From NCBI RefSeq assembly GCF_014205875.1, contig NZ_JACHEN010000006.1, positions 62,001-126,000 of the forward strand: a DNA stretch of 64,000 nucleotides, read 5' to 3'. Positions 35,822-43,597 of this stretch are shown here, in pieces (positions within the stretch are counted from its first letter, which is position 1; every line of letters starts with the position of its first letter). A program made the position numbers and the translations under genes. The notes under the pieces were generated by a model, which was given only the letters and a program-made list of their open reading frames with translations, had not been told where the DNA came from and did no database searches. Source of the stretch: Anaerosolibacter carboniphilus. Its GTDB lineage: Bacteria > Bacillota > Clostridia > Peptostreptococcales > Thermotaleaceae.

Positions 35822-37090
35822 TTAAGTTATATGGGTAAAATCGAGCTTGGAAACACCAAGGGCATGATTTTCCCATAATGTTTTTTTTATCATTTCTAAT
35901 TCATTTTGATTACATTCTATGATTAAGACTACATCTGATTCTTTATGAGTTGAGGACCTATTCTTAGAGTACTTTTTGGTAATGATGAGTTTGATGACAA
36001 ACCCTAAGCTACATCCAAAACCCAGGCCAATCAATCCCCACCAAATAGGCCCCCATTTTAGGGCAAAACCATAGATACTGCCAAAGAGCATAAATATAGT
36101 GCCGAGCATTGCTGCAAGATCGATTAGGCTCAGGCCATCGGAACGATGCATTGTATCGAATAGTGCGATCTCTCCACCCCGTTTGTCTAAAGGAGCAGCA
36201 AGGATTCTTTCTTTTGCCACACCCTTCATTTGAATGGCAGTAATAGCCAATTCTAAAAAGCTATTGTATTCGAAGGTAGCTATAATATACATACCACCAC
36301 TCCTTGGTTTTCCATTTTTTACAGGCATATTGAAGTTTTCATACTGGTATTGACTTTTTAAGAATTTAGATTGCTCCCAATTATAAAGTTTATTGTATTC
36401 AACAGTATTTACATAAGCATCATATACAGAAAATCCATAGATAGATGGAATATTTAGCGTCCAATGGATGTCTAAGACGGCCTTTGCTTGTTCAAACTGC
36501 CCAAGGAAAGAATAATGAATCGCTGGAAGCAATTTGGAAAAATAGATAATGACGATCCACCATATGATCGTAAAGGCTGCTGTAATGATTCTATGTAGAT
36601 AAAGCTGCCCACTTCCAGGGATCAATGCAGACCAAAGGAAAGCATGAAAAGGACTGCTTTTATCTAAATAATTTATACCTAATGTGCTTATTTTGAATGG
36701 CTGAATCTCTGCATCTTCCCTTGCTGCCAATTTATAAACATTATTCATATCCACCGTTGACCGATAACTATCCCATATGGCAAAGATATAGGTACCAACA
36801 TAGAAGAGCATCCATTCTTTATTCAGCACATCCTTTGCTTTATCAAATTCTCCGATAAAAGAGTAATAGATGCCTTGATTAATATGGGCTTTCACATTGA
36901 TAAAGACTTCCCAGCCAAATAAGAGAAAACCCCTCACATTTTTGGATAGCAGGAGATGACCTAACCCTGGAAAAGCAGCAGACCACCATGCAATTATCCA
37001 AGGGTTCCTTAAATGTAATTGTGTTATACCAAAGATACTCAAATAAGCGATCTGTCTACGCGTCTTATTTTTCTGATCTTGTTTCATCAT
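35822..37090 (-). CDS. Polytopic membrane protein with an internal duplication, unknown function
   Basis: 422 residues. Two homologous units are visible. Unit 1 (about 29-122) has WWSAAFPGLGHLLL, IYYSFIGEFDKAKDVLN, and DSYRSTVDMNNVYKL. Unit 2 (about 153-246) has LWSALIPGSGQLYL, IHYSFLGQFEQAKAVLD and DAYVNTVEYNKLYNW. Each has two to three hydrophobic stretches with a Gly-rich PGxGxL turn. A third part (about 265-422) has FEYNSFLELAITAIQMKGV, two helices (about 330-375) with GLGFGCSLGF, and a soluble tail. No enzyme motif. Start is ATG 37090, GGAGA lies 11-12 bases upstream. I do not recognise the family. Confidence 0.75.
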   Translation of the reverse strand: MMKQDQKNKTRRQIAYLSIFGITQLHLRNPWIIAWWSAAFPGLGHLLLSKNVRGFLLFGWEVFINVKAHINQGIYYSFIGEFDKAKDVLNKEWMLFYVGTYIFAIWDSYRSTVDMNNVYKLAAREDAEIQPFKISTLGINYLDKSSPFHAFLWSALIPGSGQLYLHRIITAAFTIIWWIVIIYFSKLLPAIHYSFLGQFEQAKAVLDIHWTLNIPSIYGFSVYDAYVNTVEYNKLYNWEQSKFLKSQYQYENFNMPVKNGKPRSGGMYIIATFEYNSFLELAITAIQMKGVAKERILAAPLDKRGGEIALFDTMHRSDGLSLIDLAAMLGTIFMLFGSIYGFALKWGPIWWGLIGLGFGCSLGFVIKLIITKKYSKNRSSTHKESDVVLIIECNQNELEMIKKTLWENHALGVSKLDFTHIT

Positions 37091-37270
37091 TTCATTATAA
37101 TTCTCCTAGGATGTGGTTGGAAATTGTATAAGTGAAGCCTACTTATCTATAATTAGTCTATTTTAGTTTTTACCATAGTGAACATTATTATGAAATGGAT
37201 TGTATAATATAATTTGAGTGAATGTCATGGGCAGCTTAAACGTTCCTCTTTTCTAAGTATCTTTTTACAT

Positions 37271-37288
37271 ACTATATAACAAAATAGT
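37271..37288. promoter_or_regulatory. Possible HxlR/MarR-type operator before the flavoprotein gene
   Basis: ACTAT (37271-37275) and ATAGT (37284-37288) form an inverted repeat with 8-base spacing, 90 bases before the start at 37378. Similar ACTAT/ATAGT dyads are known for redox-sensing YodB/HxlR repressors in Bacillus. Weak, from pattern only. Confidence 0.3.
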
Positions 37289-37377
37289 GCGTACTTGATG
37301 TATGCTATCTAATTGTCTATGATTATAGCAGAGAGTTTTCTAATTTGGAGTTAATAAATTGAATAGGAGGAAGTGAA

Positions 37378-37953
37378 ATGAAGGTAGTAGCCATTAATGG
37401 AAGCCCGCGAAAGGGTGGAAACACAGAAATCATCTTGAAGGTTGTTTTTCAAGAATTAGAAAAGCAAGGAATTGAAACAGAGCTTGTTCAGCTGGGTGGA
37501 AAGCCTGTGCGAGGATGTATGGCCTGTGGACAATGTTTCAAGAATAAGGATAAACAATGTATTATCAAGGATGATATGATTAATGAGTGTATTGCAAAAA
37601 TGGAAGAAGCAGATGGCATTATCTTGGGTTCTCCAGTGTATTTTACCGATGTGACGACAGAGATGAAAGCGCTGATTGACCGTGCAGGATTTGTTTCTAG
37701 AGCTAATGGGGATTTGTTTAAGCACAAGGCTGGCGCTGCTGTGATGGCAGTTCGACGTGGTGGTGCTACCCATGCCTTTGATACCATGAATCATTTTCTT
37801 CACTATATGCAGATGTTTTTAGTGGGAGGAACCTATTGGAACATGGTATATGGACGAGAAATTGGAGAAGTAGAGAACGACAAAGAAGGTATGTTAAATA
37901 TGAAGGTCATTGGTGAAAACATGGCTTGGCTGTTAAAGAAAATCAAAGACTAA
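37378..37953 (+). CDS. NADPH-dependent FMN reductase / iron-sulfur flavoprotein
   Basis: 191 residues, flavodoxin-like fold. INGSPRKGGNTEIILK (6-21) is the FMN phosphate loop; GCMACGQCFKNKDKQC gives the C-x2-C-x2-C-x6-C spacing of an Fe-S flavoprotein cluster; SPVYFTDVTTEMKALIDR is the FMN isoalloxazine loop. The family moves electrons to or from ferredoxin, O2, peroxide or quinones in anaerobes. AGGAGGAAGTGAAATG start; ends at a shared terminator. Confidence 0.9.
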   Translation: MKVVAINGSPRKGGNTEIILKVVFQELEKQGIETELVQLGGKPVRGCMACGQCFKNKDKQCIIKDDMINECIAKMEEADGIILGSPVYFTDVTTEMKALIDRAGFVSRANGDLFKHKAGAAVMAVRRGGATHAFDTMNHFLHYMQMFLVGGTYWNMVYGREIGEVENDKEGMLNMKVIGENMAWLLKKIKD

Positions 37954-37977
37954 TTACCAAAACTGGAAGATATATGT

Positions 37978-38004
37978 AAAGCCTATTCAATTGAATAGGC
38001 TTTT
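37978..38004. terminator. Bidirectional terminator between convergent genes
   Basis: Perfect AAAAGCCTATTCAATTGAATAGGCTTTT-type palindrome (AAAGCCTATTCAA / TTGAATAGGCTTT). It includes the last codons of the minus-strand gene ending at 37983. Confidence 0.85.
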
Positions 38005-38426
38005 AATATGTTTAGGCAAGCGCGATGGTGACTTTCCAGCTGGGCCTTGGGAATCTCCATGTAGACATCTTCCCAGGGGTCTATATTTTTAAGAATAAAT
38101 TCAATGGTTTCGATAATCCCTTCTAACCAGTCGGACTGAATGGTTTTAGGGAAATTGAACAAATTGCTATAGCTTCTGCCCAAAGGATAAAAATAGTATG
38201 GGCGCTGCCATAGTTTTTCACGAAATCTATTTAATTCGACAATCTGCTCTCCATACAAAGGGATGGACTGGTAATAGGATGTTTGGATTTCCCCAACCAG
38301 TTCTCCATTTGTCCACCGATGATCACAGTGTAGTGAGCAAAACAAATAGTTGAGCACTTCCCAACGGTCTAAAAATAGTTTGGGATATTTTTTCATACAT
38401 ATCTGTACAGTGTCTTCAAAATTCAT
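37983..38426 (-). CDS. Conserved protein of unknown function, 147 residues
   Basis: 147 residues from the ATG at 38426, preceded on the minus strand by AAAGGGGCC; an in-frame ATG 20 codons upstream exists but has no site. Rich in Trp, Tyr and Phe: KLFLDRWEVLNYLFCSLHC, DHRWTNGEL, RPYYFYPLGRSYSNLFNFP. The N-terminal Cys/His (CSLHCDH) could bind metal. No membrane span. The last residues, AYSIE, are coded inside the terminator stem. I do not recognise a family. Confidence 0.68.
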   Translation of the reverse strand: MNFEDTVQICMKKYPKLFLDRWEVLNYLFCSLHCDHRWTNGELVGEIQTSYYQSIPLYGEQIVELNRFREKLWQRPYYFYPLGRSYSNLFNFPKTIQSDWLEGIIETIEFILKNIDPWEDVYMEIPKAQLESHHRACLNILKAYSIE

Positions 38427-38597
38427 GACAAGGCCCCTTTTGAATAGCTTATTGATTATAGATTGAACGATCCTGATCATGAACATGTATAGAATGTTTA
38501 GAAAAGAAAATTATTAAAAAGGTGCTGTAAAATTTAATGTTGAGGTTTATGATGTTTGTGTTGAATATTTGTAGAAAAATGCGACGCAAGGATAACA

Positions 38598-38859
38598 GTT
38601 GGACAGGGTCGTCCAACCCTACAAAACCATAAAAAATCATGTTTTATGTAGGGAACGATGGCGCCGATCCCTACGAGATACTGAACACATTGGTAGGGGC
38701 GATTCATGAATCGCCCTTAGACCCTAGATATCACCTCAACTGTCATCCTGAACATCGTGAAGGATCTGCCTTTAGGTCCTTAGATGCTTCGCTGCGCTTA
38801 GCATGACACGATCTAGGGATTGACACATATACGACAAATACAGGCGAACAATGTTCGCC
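38598..38859. repeat. Block of REP-like palindromes between genes
   Basis: Four palindromes within 262 bases: GTTGGACAGGGTCGTCCAAC (38598-38617), GTAGGGAACG...CCCTAC (38648-38674), GGGCGATTCATGAATCGCCC (38697-38716) and GGCGAACAATGTTCGCC (38843-38859). A longer element, 38741-38808, is bounded by TGTCAT and ATGACA and contains CATCGTGAAGGATCTGCC and TTCGCTGCGCTTAGCATGACA-like segments. TAGGGGCG borders recur. They are more GC-rich than their surroundings and hold no gene. Elements of the TAGGGGCGA..TCGCCC and TGTCATcCTGA types recur widely in clostridial genomes as intergenic repeats. Confidence 0.7.
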
Positions 38860-39003
38860 CCTACGATTTTTCCTAACCTTAGCTTACATGATTCATTATG
38901 TTGTATCTTTTATTCGTTGTCTATCAAGAGTCTGTATCAAAAAATGCAGATGCTTTCATTATTTGAAAAACTACTACAATACGTTAATAAGCTTTTAGAA
39001 AGT

Positions 39004-39034
39004 AAAGGAAGGGAGACTTAGTCTCCCTTCCTTT
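39004..39034. terminator. Perfect 31-base palindromic hairpin after larA
   Basis: 15-base arms AAAGGAAGGGAGACT / AGTCTCCCTTCCTTT around one T. Read on the minus strand it follows the LarA gene stop (39075) by about 40 bases and is the likely terminator of that operon. Confidence 0.78.
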
Positions 39035-39074
39035 ATAAGGAGGAGAAAGAACAATTTGTGTTACAGAAAGGCAA

Positions 39075-40367
39075 TCATAAATTCTGAACCTTTGGAAGGG
39101 TATTAGCACCATGGGGCATCAGATAGGTTTTTACATTGCTTCCTTTTATGCTGTATGCCATCTCCAAGGCTTCTTCCAGCGTTTTGACAATCTTGATATT
39201 TGCCATGGTCAAGGTTTCTGGTGGAAGACTGGACACCAAGATAAAGGTATGTTTGGCAGCCACCTCCGTAGCATAGTATCCTATATATTTGGCGATGGAA
39301 TAATTAGTACGGATGGCCCGTTCCCGATCTAGCAGTGTAGAATAATTTTGTACAATTTCTTGAATTTCTGCATTGCCGATGCCTTCACTGCATTCACTTA
39401 GTATAATGATCACACCATTTTCCTCTACAGCTTCCTTGGCATTGATGACAGTTTTAATGGTTTGATAGAAATTGATATCCTTTGGATATCCACAAGCAGA
39501 AGCGATGACCATCTCTGCCTTGCTTTGGATGGCAATACCATCCATATCATCAACGATCTGGCAGCCCCTTGCATGAGCCTTTGCATAATCGCCTGCCACA
39601 GCATGGGAAATGCGCCCCTGGGAATCCATGATTACATTAAATATAAAAGAAGGTTTCACAAGGGCAGCGGCTTCTAACATATCGGCATGAATCGAATTAT
39701 CTATGATTTTTCCACTCCTGATCTCAGGATTAGAGCCTTTACCAATCTCAGGATTGAGGGACATGGCATGGTTTGCCATAATTGTCTCGTAGCCGGCGAT
39801 GCCGGGAAGGATGGACTTTTTGCCACCACCCCACCCAGCCAATAGATGGAAAACAATGGCTCCTGTCAGCAGGATGTGGTCACAATCCATGGCAATTTTA
39901 TTGACTTTTACCGGTGTACCAAAACTGGTATGACCAAGATAAACTAGGTTATTGTCGTCGAGACAGTCGTGATCGATAACTTTAAATCGATCTTTTAGGG
40001 CATCGCCCAGCAAGCGTTGATGCTCTTGCTCTGTTTGTTTTCGATGGGATCCCACGGCACTGATAAAAATAATATTTTCATCAGTAATACCACCCTTGCA
40101 GAGCTCATCTACCAGGTAGGGCAAGTAAACGTTCATTCGCTGCCAAGCCCTTGTAACATCGGATATGACGATACACACCTTTTCTCCAGGCTTCACAATT
40201 TCCCGTAATTTAAGGCTTCCAATAGGATTTTCCAAGGCGTCTAGGATGACTGCTTCTTCTGTTTTATGATGATCTGCCGTGTTACTTTTAATGATACCAA
40301 AAATCTGGTCTTCAGAGAGTGGGACATCTATAAGTTCTTTTCCATACTTTAATTGGATTGAATTCAT
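39075..40367 (-). CDS. LarA-family nickel-pincer hydroxy-acid racemase
   Basis: 430 residues. Motifs fall at the numbering of L. plantarum LarA: His108 in AVGSHRKQTEQE, His174 in AIVFHLLAGWGGGKKSILPG, Lys184 that carries the pincer cofactor, and His200 in MANHAMS. VISDVTRAW marks the N-terminal domain. The cofactor maker genes larB, larC and larE are not in the window. Homologues racemise lactate, malate, phenyllactate or other 2-hydroxy acids, so the substrate is open. It lies 53 bases after the symporter gene on the same strand, so an imported 2-hydroxy acid is likely. Confidence 0.9.
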   Translation of the reverse strand: MNSIQLKYGKELIDVPLSEDQIFGIIKSNTADHHKTEEAVILDALENPIGSLKLREIVKPGEKVCIVISDVTRAWQRMNVYLPYLVDELCKGGITDENIIFISAVGSHRKQTEQEHQRLLGDALKDRFKVIDHDCLDDNNLVYLGHTSFGTPVKVNKIAMDCDHILLTGAIVFHLLAGWGGGKKSILPGIAGYETIMANHAMSLNPEIGKGSNPEIRSGKIIDNSIHADMLEAAALVKPSFIFNVIMDSQGRISHAVAGDYAKAHARGCQIVDDMDGIAIQSKAEMVIASACGYPKDINFYQTIKTVINAKEAVEENGVIIILSECSEGIGNAEIQEIVQNYSTLLDRERAIRTNYSIAKYIGYYATEVAAKHTFILVSSLPPETLTMANIKIVKTLEEALEMAYSIKGSNVKTYLMPHGANTLPKVQNL

Positions 40368-40420
40368 GGCTTATTCACCTTCTTTGATATATTTGTGTAA
40401 TCTCTATAAATTTTTGATTT

Positions 40421-41821
40421 CTAAGACTCTGCTAAGATGGATGTCTTTACAGGATCGACAACTGCCACACCAAGAAATGTTATAACACATACGATCCATT
40501 CCAGATAAATCACATGAGGAACGATTCGAATGGCCGGAACAAATTGCCATAAGAGCAATACCCCTATTCCAGCAATGATGGTAACAAAAGCTGAGTTTTT
40601 CCGGCATAGGCCAGGAAAAAATATAGTAAACAGGATCGTTACCGTAAAGGCTGTTGTAAGGCTTAAGAAAACAAGGAGGGTCTTCAATATACTTACAACG
40701 GTTAAGGAGGATATAAAGGTGACGGCACCCAGTATGATGATGGTAATTTTGCTCATGGTCATAAGTTTTTGATCATCGGCTTCTGGCTGGATAAAACGCT
40801 TATAAATGTCCTGAACAAATAGGGTGGAGGTACCTAGCAGGAGGCTGCATGCAGTAGATACATCTGCTGCCCATAAAGCTGCCAAAGTGATACCTGCGAT
40901 TACCGGGTTCAGAGACATGATGATATTAGGTAGCGCCATGGTGGCACTGATATCAGGATAAGCTGCTTTGGCAGCAATACCCATAATGGCTGCAAGGAAA
41001 CCGATGGGAAGCATTAGGAGACCACCTAGAACAAATCCACGTTTGGCTTGTTTTTCATCCTTCGCACCGCAGGCAATTTGAACAGTAGCCTGCAAGGATA
41101 AAGTTTGAGTCATCATCACAGCGAACCAACCCACAATTGCAGTCAAGCCTAAACCATTCACAAAATGCAGATATGGAACTTCTTGAGGAAGTTTGATGGC
41201 AATGGAAGATAGTCCTCCCTGTTGACCAAGGGTAGCGATGGCAGCTACAATGATACCTCCGTAGATCAGAATTACATTTAATATGTTGGAAAGACCTGCG
41301 GACCACATACCGCCAACAAATGTGATGCCGACGAATACCACAGCGCTCATGACCATGCCTGTTTTTAATGTGAAAATATCAGGCAGTAAGGAGGCAAGGA
41401 TTGCACCTCCAGCGATATATTGCATTGAAGTAATCACAAGGAGAATCAGCATTTGGCTGAAAACACAAAGGACGCGTCCTTTTGTATCATATAATTTTTC
41501 AAAGAGCTCAGGAAGGGTAGAAATATTTAATTTTCTATACCTGGATGCTGCCACAAGACCCATGAGGATGGCGCCTGCACCCCAGGCCACGTTGTACCAG
41601 CCTGCAGCTAAGCCTACGGAATAAGCCTGTTCTGCAACGCCAATGGTAGAAGCGCCTCCAATGGCAAGTCCGGTAATGGTAACGGCGATTAAAGGAGTCG
41701 TCAGCTGCCTGCCTGCAAGGATAAAGCCTTCAGATCCTGCGGCAGCCAGCTTTCGTGCATAGGCACTAATGGCAAATAGAGCAGCGATGTAAAGCACAAC
41801 AATAATTAATGGAAGATTCAT
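40421..41821 (-). CDS. Sodium:solute symporter family permease
   Basis: 466 residues, about 13 hydrophobic segments. SSS features: AGRQLTTPLIAVTITGLAIGGAS at the first core helices, ILNVILIYGGIIVAA, ALWAADVSTACSLLLGTSTLFVQDIYKR, which contains the family's Na2-site Ser/Thr. Transcribed before the LarA homologue. A cytoplasmic-side loop with KDEKQAKRG is usual. Likely imports a carboxylate such as lactate. ATG start; AGGTGATAAA lies just upstream. Confidence 0.9.
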   Translation of the reverse strand: MNLPLIIVVLYIAALFAISAYARKLAAAGSEGFILAGRQLTTPLIAVTITGLAIGGASTIGVAEQAYSVGLAAGWYNVAWGAGAILMGLVAASRYRKLNISTLPELFEKLYDTKGRVLCVFSQMLILLVITSMQYIAGGAILASLLPDIFTLKTGMVMSAVVFVGITFVGGMWSAGLSNILNVILIYGGIIVAAIATLGQQGGLSSIAIKLPQEVPYLHFVNGLGLTAIVGWFAVMMTQTLSLQATVQIACGAKDEKQAKRGFVLGGLLMLPIGFLAAIMGIAAKAAYPDISATMALPNIIMSLNPVIAGITLAALWAADVSTACSLLLGTSTLFVQDIYKRFIQPEADDQKLMTMSKITIIILGAVTFISSLTVVSILKTLLVFLSLTTAFTVTILFTIFFPGLCRKNSAFVTIIAGIGVLLLWQFVPAIRIVPHVIYLEWIVCVITFLGVAVVDPVKTSILAES

Positions 41822-41930
41822 TTTATCACCTCATATAAGATTTTTAATTTAGTTTTGGCTTGGCTGTACACACCATTCCAAAGAAAATAGGTGACATGTC
41901 ACATTTATAGATATATATAGATATATAAAA

Positions 41931-41959
41931 AAGAAGACTCTTTCAATAAGAGTCTTCTT
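41931..41959 (-). terminator. Terminator upstream of the symporter gene, minus strand
   Basis: AAGAAGACTCTT / AAGAGTCTTCTT arms, 5-base loop. The T-run lies on the minus-strand side (41921-41930). It therefore ends a short transcript from the region 41960-42150, in which a small frameshifted frame is visible, or attenuates the symporter operon. Confidence 0.72.
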
Positions 41960-42032
41960 CATTAGGTAACAAATGGGCTTCTTGTGTCATCCAGTTACTG
42001 AAAGGCAACGGATGCTTTGGAAGGAGAAGAAC

Positions 42033-42147
42033 TTATGAAAGAGGTATAGCTATTTTTTTGGAAAGCAAAATAACCAGCGCTAAAATAAAAGCTCCAGTTA
42101 AAAAAGTAGCTATAAAATTTGCTGTTCTGCTCCATTGGTCTTAACAT
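42033..42147 (-). pseudogene. Small membrane-protein gene, apparently frameshifted
   Basis: On the minus strand ATG at 42145-42147 follows GGGGTG at 6 bases and codes for LRPMEQ. One base out of frame, the sequence continues TANFIATFLTGAFILALVI and LLSKKIAIPLS and stops at 42033. The second part is a textbook single helix with a basic end; the zero-frame continuation is not. Span 115 bases, one more than a multiple of three. Either the gene is broken, read by frameshift, or a base is miscalled. The terminator at 41931-41959 would close it. The rest of 41960-42377 holds no further gene. Confidence 0.4.
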
Positions 42148-42377
42148 GATATTCACCCCAGTTGTATATTTATAAAAATTGACTGATAAATTATTAATAT
42201 GTTACAAAACTATTTACCTCCTGTCAATAGGATATTATAAAATAGGCAATAACGTAGCAAGTGTTAAAAAAATAAGATCAACTATAAAAATTTGTACCTT
42301 TTAGGATAAACAGATAGGAAATCTGGTGGAAGAAAACAGTCATTTGAAAATAATGGTATAAGGATGACGGGTTCATC

Positions 42378-42386
42378 TGCTATAAT
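42378..42386 (+). promoter_or_regulatory. Extended -10 promoter of the DMT transporter gene
   Basis: TGCTATAAT. A good -35 is lacking at 17 bases, as often with extended -10 promoters. Start of transcription near 42393 leaves 30 bases to the chosen start codon and makes the ATG at 42402 unlikely. Confidence 0.6.
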
Positions 42387-42422
42387 AGAAGATGTAAATT
42401 CATGACAGAATGGATGGGGTAT

Positions 42423-43343
42423 ATGAAAAAGACATCGTTTTTGGCCTATATAAGCATCATTTTTACAGCATTGATTTGGGGACTATCCTTTTTGAGTATT
42501 AAAGTTACCATTGCAGTATTTCCACCGATGACCTTGGCATTTATACGATTTGTGATGGCTTCCATTATCATTGGTGCTATTTTTAAGATAAAGGAGAAGG
42601 ATACGCGATTGGCAAGAGAAGATCGCTTTTTAATGGTAATGGCTGGCTTCTTAGGAATTACCGTATACTTTTATTTTGAAAATAATGGCGTGAAGTTTAT
42701 TTCGGCTTCCAATGCTTCCATGATCATTGCAGCGATTCCTATCTTTACTTTGATTTTCGAGGCGATCGTGTTTAAAACTAGACTAACTTTGCAACAGGGA
42801 ATAAGTGTATTGATATCCTTTTTAGGGGTATACCTCATCGTGGGCAATACAGGGGGCGGGAGCTATGAAGGCGAGTCCTGGCTTGGTTATCTCATGATGT
42901 TTGGTGCAGTTTTCTGCTGGGTAGCCTATTCATTGATCACAAAGCCCCTGTTTGAAAAGTACTCCCAGCTAGCGATTGTTTATTACCAGACCATTATTGG
43001 AACAGTTCTTTTTGTACCTTTTGTATTGTTTGAAAAGACAGACTGGCATTTGGTCAACGGAAAAGTGACGCTTAACGTCCTGTTTCTGGGAATTTTTTGT
43101 TCTGCCTTAGCCTACTATTTATATGTGTACGCCATGGATATCATCGGTGTGTCAAATTCATCCCTATATTTAAATCTTATACCTATTGTCACGGTAGTGG
43201 CTAGCTTTTTGATTCTAAAGGAAACAGTAGGCTATCTACAGATCCTGGGTGGAATCTTGGTAGTAGCTTCTGTATATTTGGTGAACTATAAAGGGTCGGA
43301 AAATAGAAAAGAAACTATAACAATAAAGGATCAAAGCGCCTAA
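42423..43343 (+). CDS. EamA/DMT-family transporter
   Basis: 306 residues from the ATG at 42423, preceded by GGATGGGG. Ten hydrophobic helices in two EamA repeats: IWGLSFLSIKVTIAVFPPMT (first repeat), YFYFENNGVKFISASNASMI, and second repeat ending in SSLYLNLIPIVTVVASFLIL with KETVGYLQILGGILVVASVYL. Such proteins export or exchange amino acids or metabolites. Substrate unknown. Single gene with its own promoter and terminator. Confidence 0.9.
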   Translation: MKKTSFLAYISIIFTALIWGLSFLSIKVTIAVFPPMTLAFIRFVMASIIIGAIFKIKEKDTRLAREDRFLMVMAGFLGITVYFYFENNGVKFISASNASMIIAAIPIFTLIFEAIVFKTRLTLQQGISVLISFLGVYLIVGNTGGGSYEGESWLGYLMMFGAVFCWVAYSLITKPLFEKYSQLAIVYYQTIIGTVLFVPFVLFEKTDWHLVNGKVTLNVLFLGIFCSALAYYLYVYAMDIIGVSNSSLYLNLIPIVTVVASFLILKETVGYLQILGGILVVASVYLVNYKGSENRKETITIKDQSA

Positions 43344-43353
43344 ATATCATTAT

Positions 43354-43386
43354 AAAGCGAGCAGCTTAAGCTGCTCGCTTTTTTTA
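43354..43386 (+). terminator. Terminator after DMT transporter gene
   Basis: Perfect AAAGCGAGCAGCTT / AAGCTGCTCGCTTT palindrome followed by T-run. Confidence 0.92.
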
Positions 43387-43462
43387 TTTAAACTATTTGA
43401 AATGTATAGAAGATTCTATTTTGGGACAAAATAAAAAATTTGTAGAAAATGAATATAGTCGA

Positions 43463-43536
43463 TTGACTTAAAAAAACAAACATGCTAAAATGAAATCAAG
43501 TTCCAAATAGAGAAACTGAGTTCCGTAGAACGGAAC
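43463..43536 (+). promoter_or_regulatory. Promoter and IclR-like operator of the catabolic cluster
   Basis: TTGACT (43463-43468), 17-base spacer, TGCTAAAAT with -10 at 43486-43491 (extended). About 25 bases past the expected start, GTTCCG-TAGAA-CGGAAC (43520-43536) forms a perfect dyad with 6-base arms, the shape of IclR-family operators. Half-site GTTCC also occurs at 43500-43504. The IclR gene at 53529-54317 is the natural ligand. Binding is inferred. Confidence 0.65.
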
Positions 43537-43597
43537 AACAAAATACATAGCAGGTAACTAAAAAAGAATTAAAAAGCAATGAAAAGGAGGGAGTAAT

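Noticed and set aside
38741..38808. Miniature transposable element (MITE) with target-site duplication
   Set aside because: TGTCAT/ATGACA borders are suggestive, but I found no flanking direct repeat, so it is kept within the repeat block only.
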